Assembly (NCBI RefSeq): GCF_014195325.1
Contig: NZ_JACIBK010000009.1
Coordinates: forward strand, 209,543-273,542
Length of the DNA: 64,000 bases
From: Rhizobium sp. BK650
Lineage (GTDB): Bacteria > Pseudomonadota > Alphaproteobacteria > Rhizobiales > Rhizobiaceae
Direction of reading: 5' to 3'
Part shown: one piece after another, positions 26,578 to 34,516 of the stretch
Layout of the letters: every line of letters begins with the position of its first letter
Numbering within the stretch: position 1 is the first letter of the stretch
Notes under the pieces: generated by a model
Seen by the model: the letters and a program-made list of their open reading frames with translations, nothing else
Told to the model about the DNA's origin: nothing
Database searches by the model: none
Translations under genes and position numbers: made by a program

Positions 26578-26670
26578 ATGAGACTTATGTTCGATTGCTA
26601 CCACCCGCAGATCATGCAAGGTAAGTTGATCTGCAGGTTGCAGTTTTGTTTGTTTTTTTCTGGCCGGTAA
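26578..26670 (+). pseudogene. Remnant of a hydroxypyruvate isomerase-like gene (otnI/hyi type)
   Basis: After ltnD comes a ribosome site (AAAGGAG) and ATG 26578, then RLMFDCYHPQIMQGKL before the frame ends at 26670. FDxYHxQIMxGxL is the signature of hydroxypyruvate/2-oxo-tetronate isomerases from the middle of the protein, so this is a scrap with both ends lost. A weak hairpin CTGCA/TGCAG (26631-26643) followed by a T-rich run (26644-26659) overlaps it. The sequence from 26671 to 26821 has no recognised gene. It looks like a deletion scar where otnK, otnC and otnI may once have been. Confidence 0.6.
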
Positions 26671-26821
26671 CGTTCCTGCCTATCGGGGATTTGGAAAACT
26701 TGAGGAATAGATGGCGTTGCGCTTGGTGTGACGCGCGGGATCCGGCTGGGGAGAACGGGTCCCGATCTGACACGAGGTCGTCTCGAAGAACGAGGCCGGC
26801 GGCGCTGGGAGGTAAGCCGAC

Positions 26822-27808
26822 ATGCATGTGATGATTCTGGGTGCGGCAGGCATGGTCGGCCGCAAACTGGTCGAAAGAATTGCCCGCGAACCTGACGCGC
26901 TCGGCGCTTCGATCAGTCGGTTGACGCTGGTCGATGCATTTCAGCCACCGGTGCCTGAAGCCCTTCGGTCCCTGTCAAACGCCACCACGGTCGATCTTGC
27001 CCAGCCGGGCGTCGCCGACAAGCTGATTGAGGCGCGGCCCGATCTGATCTTTCATCTGGCGGCAATCGTTTCCGGCGAGGCGGAGGCGGATTTCGATAAA
27101 GGCTACGCCGTCAACCTCGATGGGACACGTGCACTGTTCGACGCGATCCGCCAAGAGGGTCTGAAATCCGACTATGTGCCGCGTCTGGTGTTTGCATCCT
27201 CCATCGCCGTATTTGGCACGCCTTTCCCGGATGTCATTCCGGACGAATTCTTTTCCACGCCCTTGACGAGTTACGGCACTCAAAAGGCAATCGCCGAGCT
27301 GCTGCTTGCCGATTACTCGCGCCGCGGCATTTTCGATGGCATCGGCATTCGCCTGCCGACGATCTGCGTGCGACCAGGTGCGCCGAACAAGGCCGCCTCC
27401 GGCTTCTTTTCCAATATTTTGCGTGAGCCGCTCGCCGGCAAGCCGGCGGTGCTGCCGGTCAGTGATACTGTCCGGCACTGGTTCGCAAGTCCGAGGGCTG
27501 CGGTCGGGTTCTTCGTTCATGCTGCAAAGATCGACACGGCAGAAGTGGGGCCGCGGCGCAACCTAACCATGCCGGGGCTCTCCGCCCTGGTTTCGGAGGA
27601 GATCGATGCGCTGCGCCGTCTTGCAGGCGACAAGGCCGTCGCACTGATTAGGCGCGAGCGCGATCCTGCGATCGAACGTATCGTTGCCGGCTGGCCGACC
27701 CGGTTCGATGCAAAGAGAGCATCCGCACTGGGCTTTAAGGCAGAGACGGGTTTCGATGAGATCCTGCAGGTGCATATCGAGGACGAACTTGGCGGGAGGC
27801 TTGGATGA
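26822..27808 (+). CDS. denD: D-erythronate dehydrogenase, extended SDR
   Basis: A 328-residue NAD-dependent epimerase/dehydratase-like enzyme: GAAGMVGRKL at the N-terminus, HLAAIVSGEAE, active-site FASSIAVFG and YGTQK. Closest to DenD, which oxidises D-erythronate at C2 in the tetronate pathway, with the family motifs RLPTICVRPGAPNKAASGF and DTVRHWFASP. A ribosome site GGGAGG lies before ATG 26822. The stop overlaps the next SDR gene by 4 bases. The pathway step is a family inference, strengthened by ltnD next door. Confidence 0.75.
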   Translation: MHVMILGAAGMVGRKLVERIAREPDALGASISRLTLVDAFQPPVPEALRSLSNATTVDLAQPGVADKLIEARPDLIFHLAAIVSGEAEADFDKGYAVNLDGTRALFDAIRQEGLKSDYVPRLVFASSIAVFGTPFPDVIPDEFFSTPLTSYGTQKAIAELLLADYSRRGIFDGIGIRLPTICVRPGAPNKAASGFFSNILREPLAGKPAVLPVSDTVRHWFASPRAAVGFFVHAAKIDTAEVGPRRNLTMPGLSALVSEEIDALRRLAGDKAVALIRRERDPAIERIVAGWPTRFDAKRASALGFKAETGFDEILQVHIEDELGGRLG

Positions 27809-28578
27809 GCGGAAGTTTCGCAGAGCAGTCTAAGGTTGCCCTGGTGACCGGTGGCGGTACGGGCGTTGGCCGCGCGATTTCCAAGGGGCTCGGTGCTGCC
27901 GGTTACAGGGTCGTCATCTCCGGACGGCGTGTTGAGATTCTCGAGAAAGCGGCTGCCGAACTCCGAAGCGAAACAGGTGCGGACGTGGTCGCAGTGCGTG
28001 CCGATGTCGGCGATCCGGTTTCGGTGAAGGCATTGTTCGACACGATCGCAAATCGGTATGGCCGGCTCGACCTCCTGGTCAACAACGCTGGAGTCTCGGT
28101 GCCTGGCATCCCGCTGGAGGATGTGTCTTTTGAAGACTGGAGCGCCATCGTGTCGGCCAATCTGACAGGCGCCTTTCTTTGTACGCAGCAGGCGTTCAGG
28201 CTGATGAAGGCCCAGACGCCACGGGGCGGCCGTATCATCAACAACGGCTCGGTTTCGGCAACGACGCCCCGCCCCAATTCCTCCCCCTACACGGCGACCA
28301 AACACGCAATCACCGGCCTGACGAAATCGACCGCGCTCGATGGGCGCGAATTCGATATTGCGTGCGGCCAGATCGATATCGGCAATGCGGCAAGCGATAT
28401 GACGAAACGAATGGCCACCGGCGTTCTTCAGGCCAACGGCACGACTGCTGCGGAGCCGACCATTGATGCCGCTCACATTGCCGATGCGGTCGTCTACATG
28501 GCGGGTCTGCCGCTCAGCGCCAATGTGCTGACAATGACCGTTATGGCGACAAAGATGCCCTTTGTCGGGCGCGGATAG
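27805..28578 (+). CDS. SDR family oxidoreductase in tetronate operon
   Basis: A 257-residue classical SDR: TGGGTGVGRAI cofactor motif, NNAG, active-site NGSVSATTPRPNSSPYTATK. The ATG overlaps the denD stop (ATGA). It probably oxidises or reduces a sugar acid or polyol feeding the pathway; the exact substrate is not visible. No membrane segment. Confidence 0.83.
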   Translation: MSGSFAEQSKVALVTGGGTGVGRAISKGLGAAGYRVVISGRRVEILEKAAAELRSETGADVVAVRADVGDPVSVKALFDTIANRYGRLDLLVNNAGVSVPGIPLEDVSFEDWSAIVSANLTGAFLCTQQAFRLMKAQTPRGGRIINNGSVSATTPRPNSSPYTATKHAITGLTKSTALDGREFDIACGQIDIGNAASDMTKRMATGVLQANGTTAAEPTIDAAHIADAVVYMAGLPLSANVLTMTVMATKMPFVGRG

Positions 28579-28653
28579 CGAGCGGTTGCCGCCGGTGAAG
28601 CCTGAGAAGGCGAATACATAGCATGTGGTGCTCGATATCTGGGAGGAGGGAGT

Positions 28654-29721
28654 ATGGCAGGTGTTCAATTCGCGGAAGTGCGCAAATCGTTCGGCGCGTT
28701 TCCGGTGATTAAAGGCGTCAACATCGATATCGCCGATGGCGAATTCGTCATTCTCGTCGGCCCGTCAGGCTGCGGCAAGTCCACGCTGTTGCGCATGCTG
28801 GCGGGGCTTGAGAACATCTCAGCCGGTGAAATTCGGATCGGCGGACGGGTGGTGAATAGTTTGGCCCCGAAAGATCGCGACATCGCCATGGTGTTTCAGA
28901 ACTATGCGCTTTATCCGCACATGACGGTGCAGCAGAACATGGGCTTTTCGCTCATGCTCAACAAGGCGCCGAAGGCCGAGGCCGAAAAGCGCGTGAAATA
29001 CGCCGCAGGCATTCTTGGGCTCGATGCACTGCTCGACCGCTATCCACGCCAGCTTTCCGGCGGCCAACGCCAGCGTGTGGCCATGGGCCGGGCCATCGTG
29101 CGCGATCCGGAAGTCTTCCTCTTCGATGAACCGCTTTCCAATCTCGATGCGAAGCTGCGTGTCGCCATGCGCGCCGAGATCAAGGAATTGCATCAGCGGT
29201 TGAGGACCACGACCGTCTACGTCACCCACGACCAGATCGAAGCGATGACCATGGCCGACAAGATCGTCGTCATGCATGACGGGATCGTCGAACAGGTGGG
29301 CTCGCCTCTGGAGCTCTACGACAAGCCGGCCAATCTCTTCGTCGGCGGCTTCATCGGCTCCCCGGCAATGAACATGATCAAGGGAAGGCTCGATCCCGAA
29401 AACGCAAGTCGATTCATCACCGCCGATGGCACAGCGCTGCCGGTTGCCAATGCGCCGGACAGCGCAAAAGGGCGTGACCTCGTCTACGGACTTCGCCCGG
29501 AATATATCTTGCTCGACCCCAATGGCCTGTCAGGCGAAATTGTCGTGATCGAGCCGACTGGCTACGAGACGCATCTCACGCTGAAACTCGGCGGCAGCGA
29601 TCTCAATTGCGTCTTCCGCGAACGCGTCAATGCGCGCCCCGGCGAACGCTTGGATATCGCAATCGACGCCTCGCATGTTCATCTCTTCGATGCCGAAAGC
29701 GGCCAGAGGTTGACCGGCTGA
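28654..29721 (+). CDS. ABC importer ATPase, MalK/UgpC class
   Basis: A 355-residue ATPase with Walker A GPSGCGKST, Q-loop FQNYALYPHMT, signature LSGGQRQRVAMGR, Walker B VFLFDEPLSNLD and H-loop TVYVTHD, followed by the regulatory TOBE domain. A strong ribosome site (GGGAGGAGGG) precedes ATG 28654. It drives the importer made of the three genes that follow, in the order receptor, permease, permease. Confidence 0.88.
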   Translation: MAGVQFAEVRKSFGAFPVIKGVNIDIADGEFVILVGPSGCGKSTLLRMLAGLENISAGEIRIGGRVVNSLAPKDRDIAMVFQNYALYPHMTVQQNMGFSLMLNKAPKAEAEKRVKYAAGILGLDALLDRYPRQLSGGQRQRVAMGRAIVRDPEVFLFDEPLSNLDAKLRVAMRAEIKELHQRLRTTTVYVTHDQIEAMTMADKIVVMHDGIVEQVGSPLELYDKPANLFVGGFIGSPAMNMIKGRLDPENASRFITADGTALPVANAPDSAKGRDLVYGLRPEYILLDPNGLSGEIVVIEPTGYETHLTLKLGGSDLNCVFRERVNARPGERLDIAIDASHVHLFDAESGQRLTG

Positions 29722-29872
29722 CGCCTTCCAGCGGAGCGCGGGAGGGAGGAGCCTTCCGTCCATCCGTCGAATGGCAAAGCATCCCATTTCCGGATGCAGG
29801 TACCGTCGTTCATCGAGCGGGAGATGGATGTCGGAGAATTCTCTCCCGCTTTTTCCAAGGAGGAGGAATATA

Positions 29873-31177
29873 ATGACGATCAAGAGACGTGAATTTCTTG
29901 CTGCTTCGGCCGCCGCAGCCGGCGTCGCCGGGCTGGGCATCAGGCCTACTTTCGCACAGGCCGAACCGACCTATAAGCCTGAAAGCGGTGCGAGCCTGCG
30001 CCTGTTGCGCTGGACGCCTTTCGTGAAGGGCGATGAGGACGCCTGGGTTGCAAACACCAAGAAATTCACAGAGGCGACCGGCGTCGAGGTACGCATCGAC
30101 AAGGAAAGCTGGGAGGACATTCGCCCGAAGGCTGCGGTCGCGGCCAATGTCGGCTCAGGGCCTGACCTCATCATGTGCTGGTTCGACGATGCCCATCAGT
30201 ATCCGGACAAGCTGGTCGATCTGACGGAACTCGCCAATTATCTCGGCGACAAATACGGCGGCTGGTACGACGGCTTGAAAGGCTACGCGTCGCACGGGGA
30301 TACGTTCATTGCCATGCCGCTGACGACGATCGGCAATGCGGTCGTCTATCGCGATACCCACGTGAAGGCCGCCGGCTTCAGCGAATTTCCAAAGGATACG
30401 GCAGGCTTCCTCGAGCTCTGCAAGGCCATGAAAGCCAAGGGCACCCCTGCCGGCTTCCCGCATGGCAAGGCCGTCGGTGACGGCAACAACTATGCCCACT
30501 GGCTGCTCTGGAGCCATGGCGGCAAGATGGTCGACGAAGGCGGCAAGGTGACGATCAACAGCCCGGAAACGTTGGCCTCGATCAACTATGCCAAGGAACT
30601 CTACGCCACCTTCATCCCGGGGACGGAAAGCTGGCAGGACGTCAACAACAATCGCGCCTTCCTCGCCGGCCAGGTTTCGCTGATCGCCAACGGCGTTTCG
30701 GTGTACTACACCGCCAAGAACGACCCGAAGCTCGCCGACATTGCCAAGGACATCCGCACGACGAACTTCCCGATCGGGCCTGTCGGGAAGAGCGTGGAAC
30801 TTTTCCAAACGAGTTCGCTGCTGCTCTTCAAGCACAGCAAATATCCGGAAGCGGCCAAGGCCTACATCAAGTTCATGATGGAAGCCGATCAGATGAATGC
30901 CTGGATCCAGGGCTCCAGCGCCTATTGCTGCCAGCCTCTCAAGGCGTTTGCCAAGAATCCGATCTGGACTGCCGATCCGGTCCATGCGCCTTACGCGCTC
31001 GCCTCGGAGAAACTGCGCCCGAACGGCTATGCCGGTCCGCTCGGCTATGCTTCGGCTGCGACGATGGCGGACTACGTGCTGGTCGACATGTATGCCGCTG
31101 CTGTCACCGGCCAGAAGTCGCCGGAAGATGCGATGAAGGAGGCCGAGCGCCGGGCGAACCGCTACTACCGCATCTGA
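29873..31177 (+). CDS. Extracellular solute-binding protein with Tat signal
   Basis: A 434-residue periplasmic receptor with a twin-arginine signal, MTIKRREFLAASAAAAGVAG, cut near FAQA. Family-1 features follow (FTEATGVEVRIDKESWEDIRPK; GSGPDLIMCWFDD). ATG 29873 comes right after AAGGAGGAGG; the longer frame upstream is untranslated. The Tat route is unusual for sugar receptors, which mostly use Sec. Given its operon it may bind a tetronate, polyol or related carbohydrate. Confidence 0.87.
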   Translation: MTIKRREFLAASAAAAGVAGLGIRPTFAQAEPTYKPESGASLRLLRWTPFVKGDEDAWVANTKKFTEATGVEVRIDKESWEDIRPKAAVAANVGSGPDLIMCWFDDAHQYPDKLVDLTELANYLGDKYGGWYDGLKGYASHGDTFIAMPLTTIGNAVVYRDTHVKAAGFSEFPKDTAGFLELCKAMKAKGTPAGFPHGKAVGDGNNYAHWLLWSHGGKMVDEGGKVTINSPETLASINYAKELYATFIPGTESWQDVNNNRAFLAGQVSLIANGVSVYYTAKNDPKLADIAKDIRTTNFPIGPVGKSVELFQTSSLLLFKHSKYPEAAKAYIKFMMEADQMNAWIQGSSAYCCQPLKAFAKNPIWTADPVHAPYALASEKLRPNGYAGPLGYASAATMADYVLVDMYAAAVTGQKSPEDAMKEAERRANRYYRI

Positions 31178-31198
31178 TCCCCACATTTTTCAAGACAA

Positions 31199-31210
31199 GC
31201 GGCATGCCGC
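31199..31210. repeat. Perfect palindrome between receptor and permease genes
   Basis: GCGGCATGCCGC (31199-31210) lies between the receptor stop and the first permease. Hairpins in this place often shield the receptor mRNA and lower permease expression. Confidence 0.4.
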
Positions 31211-31245
31211 AGGCCTTACCGCATGCGCCAATCTGGAGATAAGCA

Positions 31246-32178
31246 ATGTCGACGATGAATTCCGGGGATACGCGCGGGCCGACAGGCTCGCTCCTGCAAA
31301 ACAATAATGTTCTCGGCTTCCTGTTCATGCTGCCGGCGGCTATATTCCTTGTCTGCTTCCTGACCTATCCGCTGGGGCTCGGTGTCTGGCTCGGTTTCAC
31401 CGATACACGCATCGGCCGCGACGGTATCTTCATCGGTCTGGAGAACTACCAATACCTGATGGACGACAATGTCTTCTGGTTGTCGGTCTTCAACACCGTC
31501 CTCTATACGTTCATCGCATCGCTACTGAAGTTCGCGCTCGGCCTCTGGCTTGCGCTGCTTTTGAACCAGCATCTGCCGTTCAAGAGCTTTTTCCGGGCGA
31601 TCGTGCTTCTGCCCTGGGTCGTACCGACCGTGTTGTCGGGCCTGGCCTTCTGGTGGATCTACGATTCCCAGTTTTCGATCATTTCCTGGTCGCTGATGCA
31701 GCTTGGCCTGATCGATGCGCCGATCAACTTCCTCGGCGATCCCACCAATGCACGCATTTCCGTCATTATCGCCAACGTATGGCGTGGCATTCCCTTCGTG
31801 GCGATCTCGCTGCTTGCCGGCCTGCAGACCATTCCGGCCTCACTGCAGGAAGCCGCCTCCCTTGACGGCGCGACCAGCTGGCAGCGCTTCCGTTATGTGA
31901 CGCTGCCGATGCTGACGCCGATCATCGCTGTCGTCATGACTTTCTCGGTGCTCTTCACCTTCACGGATTTCCAGCTCATCTACGTGCTGACCAAGGGTGG
32001 GCCGGTCAACGCCACGCATCTGATGGCGACACTGTCGTTCCAACGTGGCATTCCCGGCGGCCAGCTCGGCGAAGGTGCGGCGATTGCTGTCGCCATGATC
32101 CCGTTCCTGCTTGGGGCGATCATGTTCAGCTTTTTCGGTCTGCAGCGCCGCAAATGGCAGCAGGGCGGCCAGGACTAG
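31246..32178 (+). CDS. ABC sugar-type permease, MalF/UgpA class
   Basis: A 310-residue permease with six membrane helices; the first is VLGFLFMLPAAIFLVCFLTYPLGLGVWL. EAA loop: SLQEAASLDGATSWQRFRYVTLPML. A ribosome site (TGGAGA) precedes ATG 31246. Works with the next permease and the ATPase at 28654. Confidence 0.87.
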   Translation: MSTMNSGDTRGPTGSLLQNNNVLGFLFMLPAAIFLVCFLTYPLGLGVWLGFTDTRIGRDGIFIGLENYQYLMDDNVFWLSVFNTVLYTFIASLLKFALGLWLALLLNQHLPFKSFFRAIVLLPWVVPTVLSGLAFWWIYDSQFSIISWSLMQLGLIDAPINFLGDPTNARISVIIANVWRGIPFVAISLLAGLQTIPASLQEAASLDGATSWQRFRYVTLPMLTPIIAVVMTFSVLFTFTDFQLIYVLTKGGPVNATHLMATLSFQRGIPGGQLGEGAAIAVAMIPFLLGAIMFSFFGLQRRKWQQGGQD

Positions 32179-32188
32179 GGAGAAAGAT

Positions 32189-33088
32189 ATGTCGACCAAT
32201 TCAAACACCGCTAACGTCGTCCTGACCGACAATGCCGAGGGAATGAGCTATCTGAACCGTCTCCCCCGGCGGGTGGTGATGCTCTACCTGCCGATGGCAG
32301 TTTTCGTCTTCGTATTGCTTTTCCCCTTCTATTGGATGGCGATCACCGCGGTAAAGCCGAACGAGCAACTGACTGACTACAGTAACTACAGCCCCTTCTG
32401 GGTGGTTGGTCCGACGCTGGCGCATATCAAATATCTGTTCCTCGAGACCTCCTATCCCGGTTGGATGTGGAACACGATCCTCGTCGCGGTCTGCTCGACC
32501 TTGCTCTCGCTTCTGGCGTCGGTCTTCGGTGCCTATGCGATCGAGCGCGTGCGTTTCACCGGTTCTCGCTCCATCGGCCTCGTCATCTTCCTTGCCTATC
32601 TCGTGCCGCCATCGATCCTGTTCATCCCGCTTGCCTTCATCGTCTTCAAGCTCGGGATCTATGACTCGCGGCTCGCGCTGATCTTCACCTATCCGACCTT
32701 CCTCATTCCCTTCTGCACCTGGCTGCTGATGGGGTATTTCCGCTCGATTCCCTTCGAGCTTGAGGAAAGCGCTTTGGTGGACGGCGCCAACCGCTGGCAG
32801 ATCCTGACGAAGATCATCCTGCCCCTGGCAGTACCCGGCCTGATCTCAGCCGGGATCTTCGCCTTCACGCTGTCATGGAACGAGTTCATCTACGCTCTGA
32901 CCTTCATTCAGTCGTCGGAGAACAAGACGATCCCCGTCGGTGTCCTGACCGAATTGGTCCGTGGCGATGTATTCGAATGGGGATCGCTGATGGCGGGCGC
33001 CCTCTTCGGCTCATTGCCGGTCGTCATTCTCTATTCGTTCTTCGTCGACTATTATGTCTCGTCGATGACCGGGGCGGTCAAGGAGTGA
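32189..33088 (+). CDS. ABC sugar-type permease, MalG/UgpE class
   Basis: A 299-residue permease with six helices; EAA loop FELEESALVDGANRWQILTKIILPLAVPG. ATG 32189 follows GGGAGAAAG; the longer frame overlaps the preceding permease. C-terminus SSMTGAVKE matches the family. Last gene of the tetronate operon, facing the MFS gene tail to tail. Confidence 0.87.
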   Translation: MSTNSNTANVVLTDNAEGMSYLNRLPRRVVMLYLPMAVFVFVLLFPFYWMAITAVKPNEQLTDYSNYSPFWVVGPTLAHIKYLFLETSYPGWMWNTILVAVCSTLLSLLASVFGAYAIERVRFTGSRSIGLVIFLAYLVPPSILFIPLAFIVFKLGIYDSRLALIFTYPTFLIPFCTWLLMGYFRSIPFELEESALVDGANRWQILTKIILPLAVPGLISAGIFAFTLSWNEFIYALTFIQSSENKTIPVGVLTELVRGDVFEWGSLMAGALFGSLPVVILYSFFVDYYVSSMTGAVKE

Positions 33089-33157
33089 AGAGGGGCAGAA
33101 AGCCTGCTCCTGCTGGCGTACCCGGGCTGGCTCTGGGCGAGGAGGAAAAATCCGTCG

Positions 33158-34360
33158 TCAGAACCAGCGCCGGCGCCTGTCGAGAAATAGCAGCCAGGCG
33201 ATCCCGAGAAGACCGGAGAGCGCACTGACGACCGCAGTGCCGGAATAGCTTGTCATGGCTGTGCCGGCCGCAAAGAGAAGAGCACTCAATCCGGCGCTGA
33301 GAAAGATATTGACGGAAATCAGAGCGCTGCCGAGACCAGGCCGCTCGGCGATCAAATCTTGCAGGTAGGTGATTGGAATGGAGATCAGCGACGCCGCCCC
33401 GATACCGCTGATCAAGGTGAGAGCATAGACATGCCAGGGCTCATGGGCGAACGCCAGAAGCAGCAAATAGACGGCATAGATCAGCGCCCCGGCGGTAAGG
33501 GCTGCGAGTTGGCTGATACGGCGCAACAGGCGCGACCAGACAATGATGAAGACCACCTCAAGCAGAGCGACGATCCCGACTAAAATGCCGATATCGGCGA
33601 CTGTACCGCGTGCGGCGCCGGTTACAACGAGCGGGAAAACAGCGTCGTTCACATGCAATGTGCTGCTAATCAGCGCAACCGCCGCGATCCGGCCGAAAAT
33701 TTTTGGAGAAATCACCTGGCCGAGTGCGGCGAAATAGGAAAGATGGTGTGTGGCGGCGAGAACCGTACCGCTCTGTCGGGGCAATAGGAAGCCGACGAGC
33801 CCCACACAGACCAGACAGGAAATCGCGGCGAAGAGATAGGCCGGCAGCATGGTCGCAGAAGAAGAAAGCAGAATGCCCGTGAGCCCTGGAACCAGAACCC
33901 AGGAAAGCGAGATCATCGCCCGCACGCCGGAATTGACTGTCGCCACGTCGGCTGGCGCCATTCCATGCGTTGCGGCCCGAACATTGGCAAAGAGCAACGA
34001 GTTAAGGCAACCATAAACCGGCAGCACCAGAAGTGCACTGAGGACAAATATGTCCTGCGTCGGAAAGAAGAAGACCGCGCCATAACCGATGACGCCGAAG
34101 GTCGCCGCGACAAGCATCATCGTGCGATACTCACCGAGCCGATCGGCAAAATTGCCGAGCAGAATGCTGACGATGACGTTAACCGCCGCCGCGGCAAAGA
34201 TCAGCGCGGCATAGAGTTCATTCGACAGACCGAGCTCGCGGATGCCGACCACGGACCGGTAGGGGGTCGTCGTCGCTCCGGCAAATCCGAAGGTGAAGAT
34301 GGCGATCATGCTCACCCGGACTGCAGGATTACGGAAAACGTCGGGAATGAAGCGGTTCAT
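33158..34360 (-). CDS. MFS transporter
   Basis: A 400-residue permease with 12 predicted helices in two halves. The loop GNFADRLGEYRTMM after helix 2 matches the MFS motif G-x-x-x-D-R. The family resembles sugar-efflux (SET-like) carriers. ATG 34360 (MNRFIPDVFRNPAV) starts just before helix 1; the TTG at 34495 adds a polar stretch with no role. It ends the rpiR operon and may move an amino sugar or product. Direction of transport is not shown. Confidence 0.8.
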   Translation of the reverse strand: MNRFIPDVFRNPAVRVSMIAIFTFGFAGATTTPYRSVVGIRELGLSNELYAALIFAAAAVNVIVSILLGNFADRLGEYRTMMLVAATFGVIGYGAVFFFPTQDIFVLSALLVLPVYGCLNSLLFANVRAATHGMAPADVATVNSGVRAMISLSWVLVPGLTGILLSSSATMLPAYLFAAISCLVCVGLVGFLLPRQSGTVLAATHHLSYFAALGQVISPKIFGRIAAVALISSTLHVNDAVFPLVVTGAARGTVADIGILVGIVALLEVVFIIVWSRLLRRISQLAALTAGALIYAVYLLLLAFAHEPWHVYALTLISGIGAASLISIPITYLQDLIAERPGLGSALISVNIFLSAGLSALLFAAGTAMTSYSGTAVVSALSGLLGIAWLLFLDRRRRWF

Positions 34361-34516
34361 TATCTCGCCAGCTGGCTTTGAGGCGATGATGGTGAGGACG
34401 GGGAAAACCTTGTCCGCACCATCATCGCCATGATCACTCTCGCTCGCGCCAGTGGGTGGAAAGGCACGCGGCGTGTAGCCGAAATCCTCATTCAAGGGAA
34501 AGGCATCGCTGCGAGC

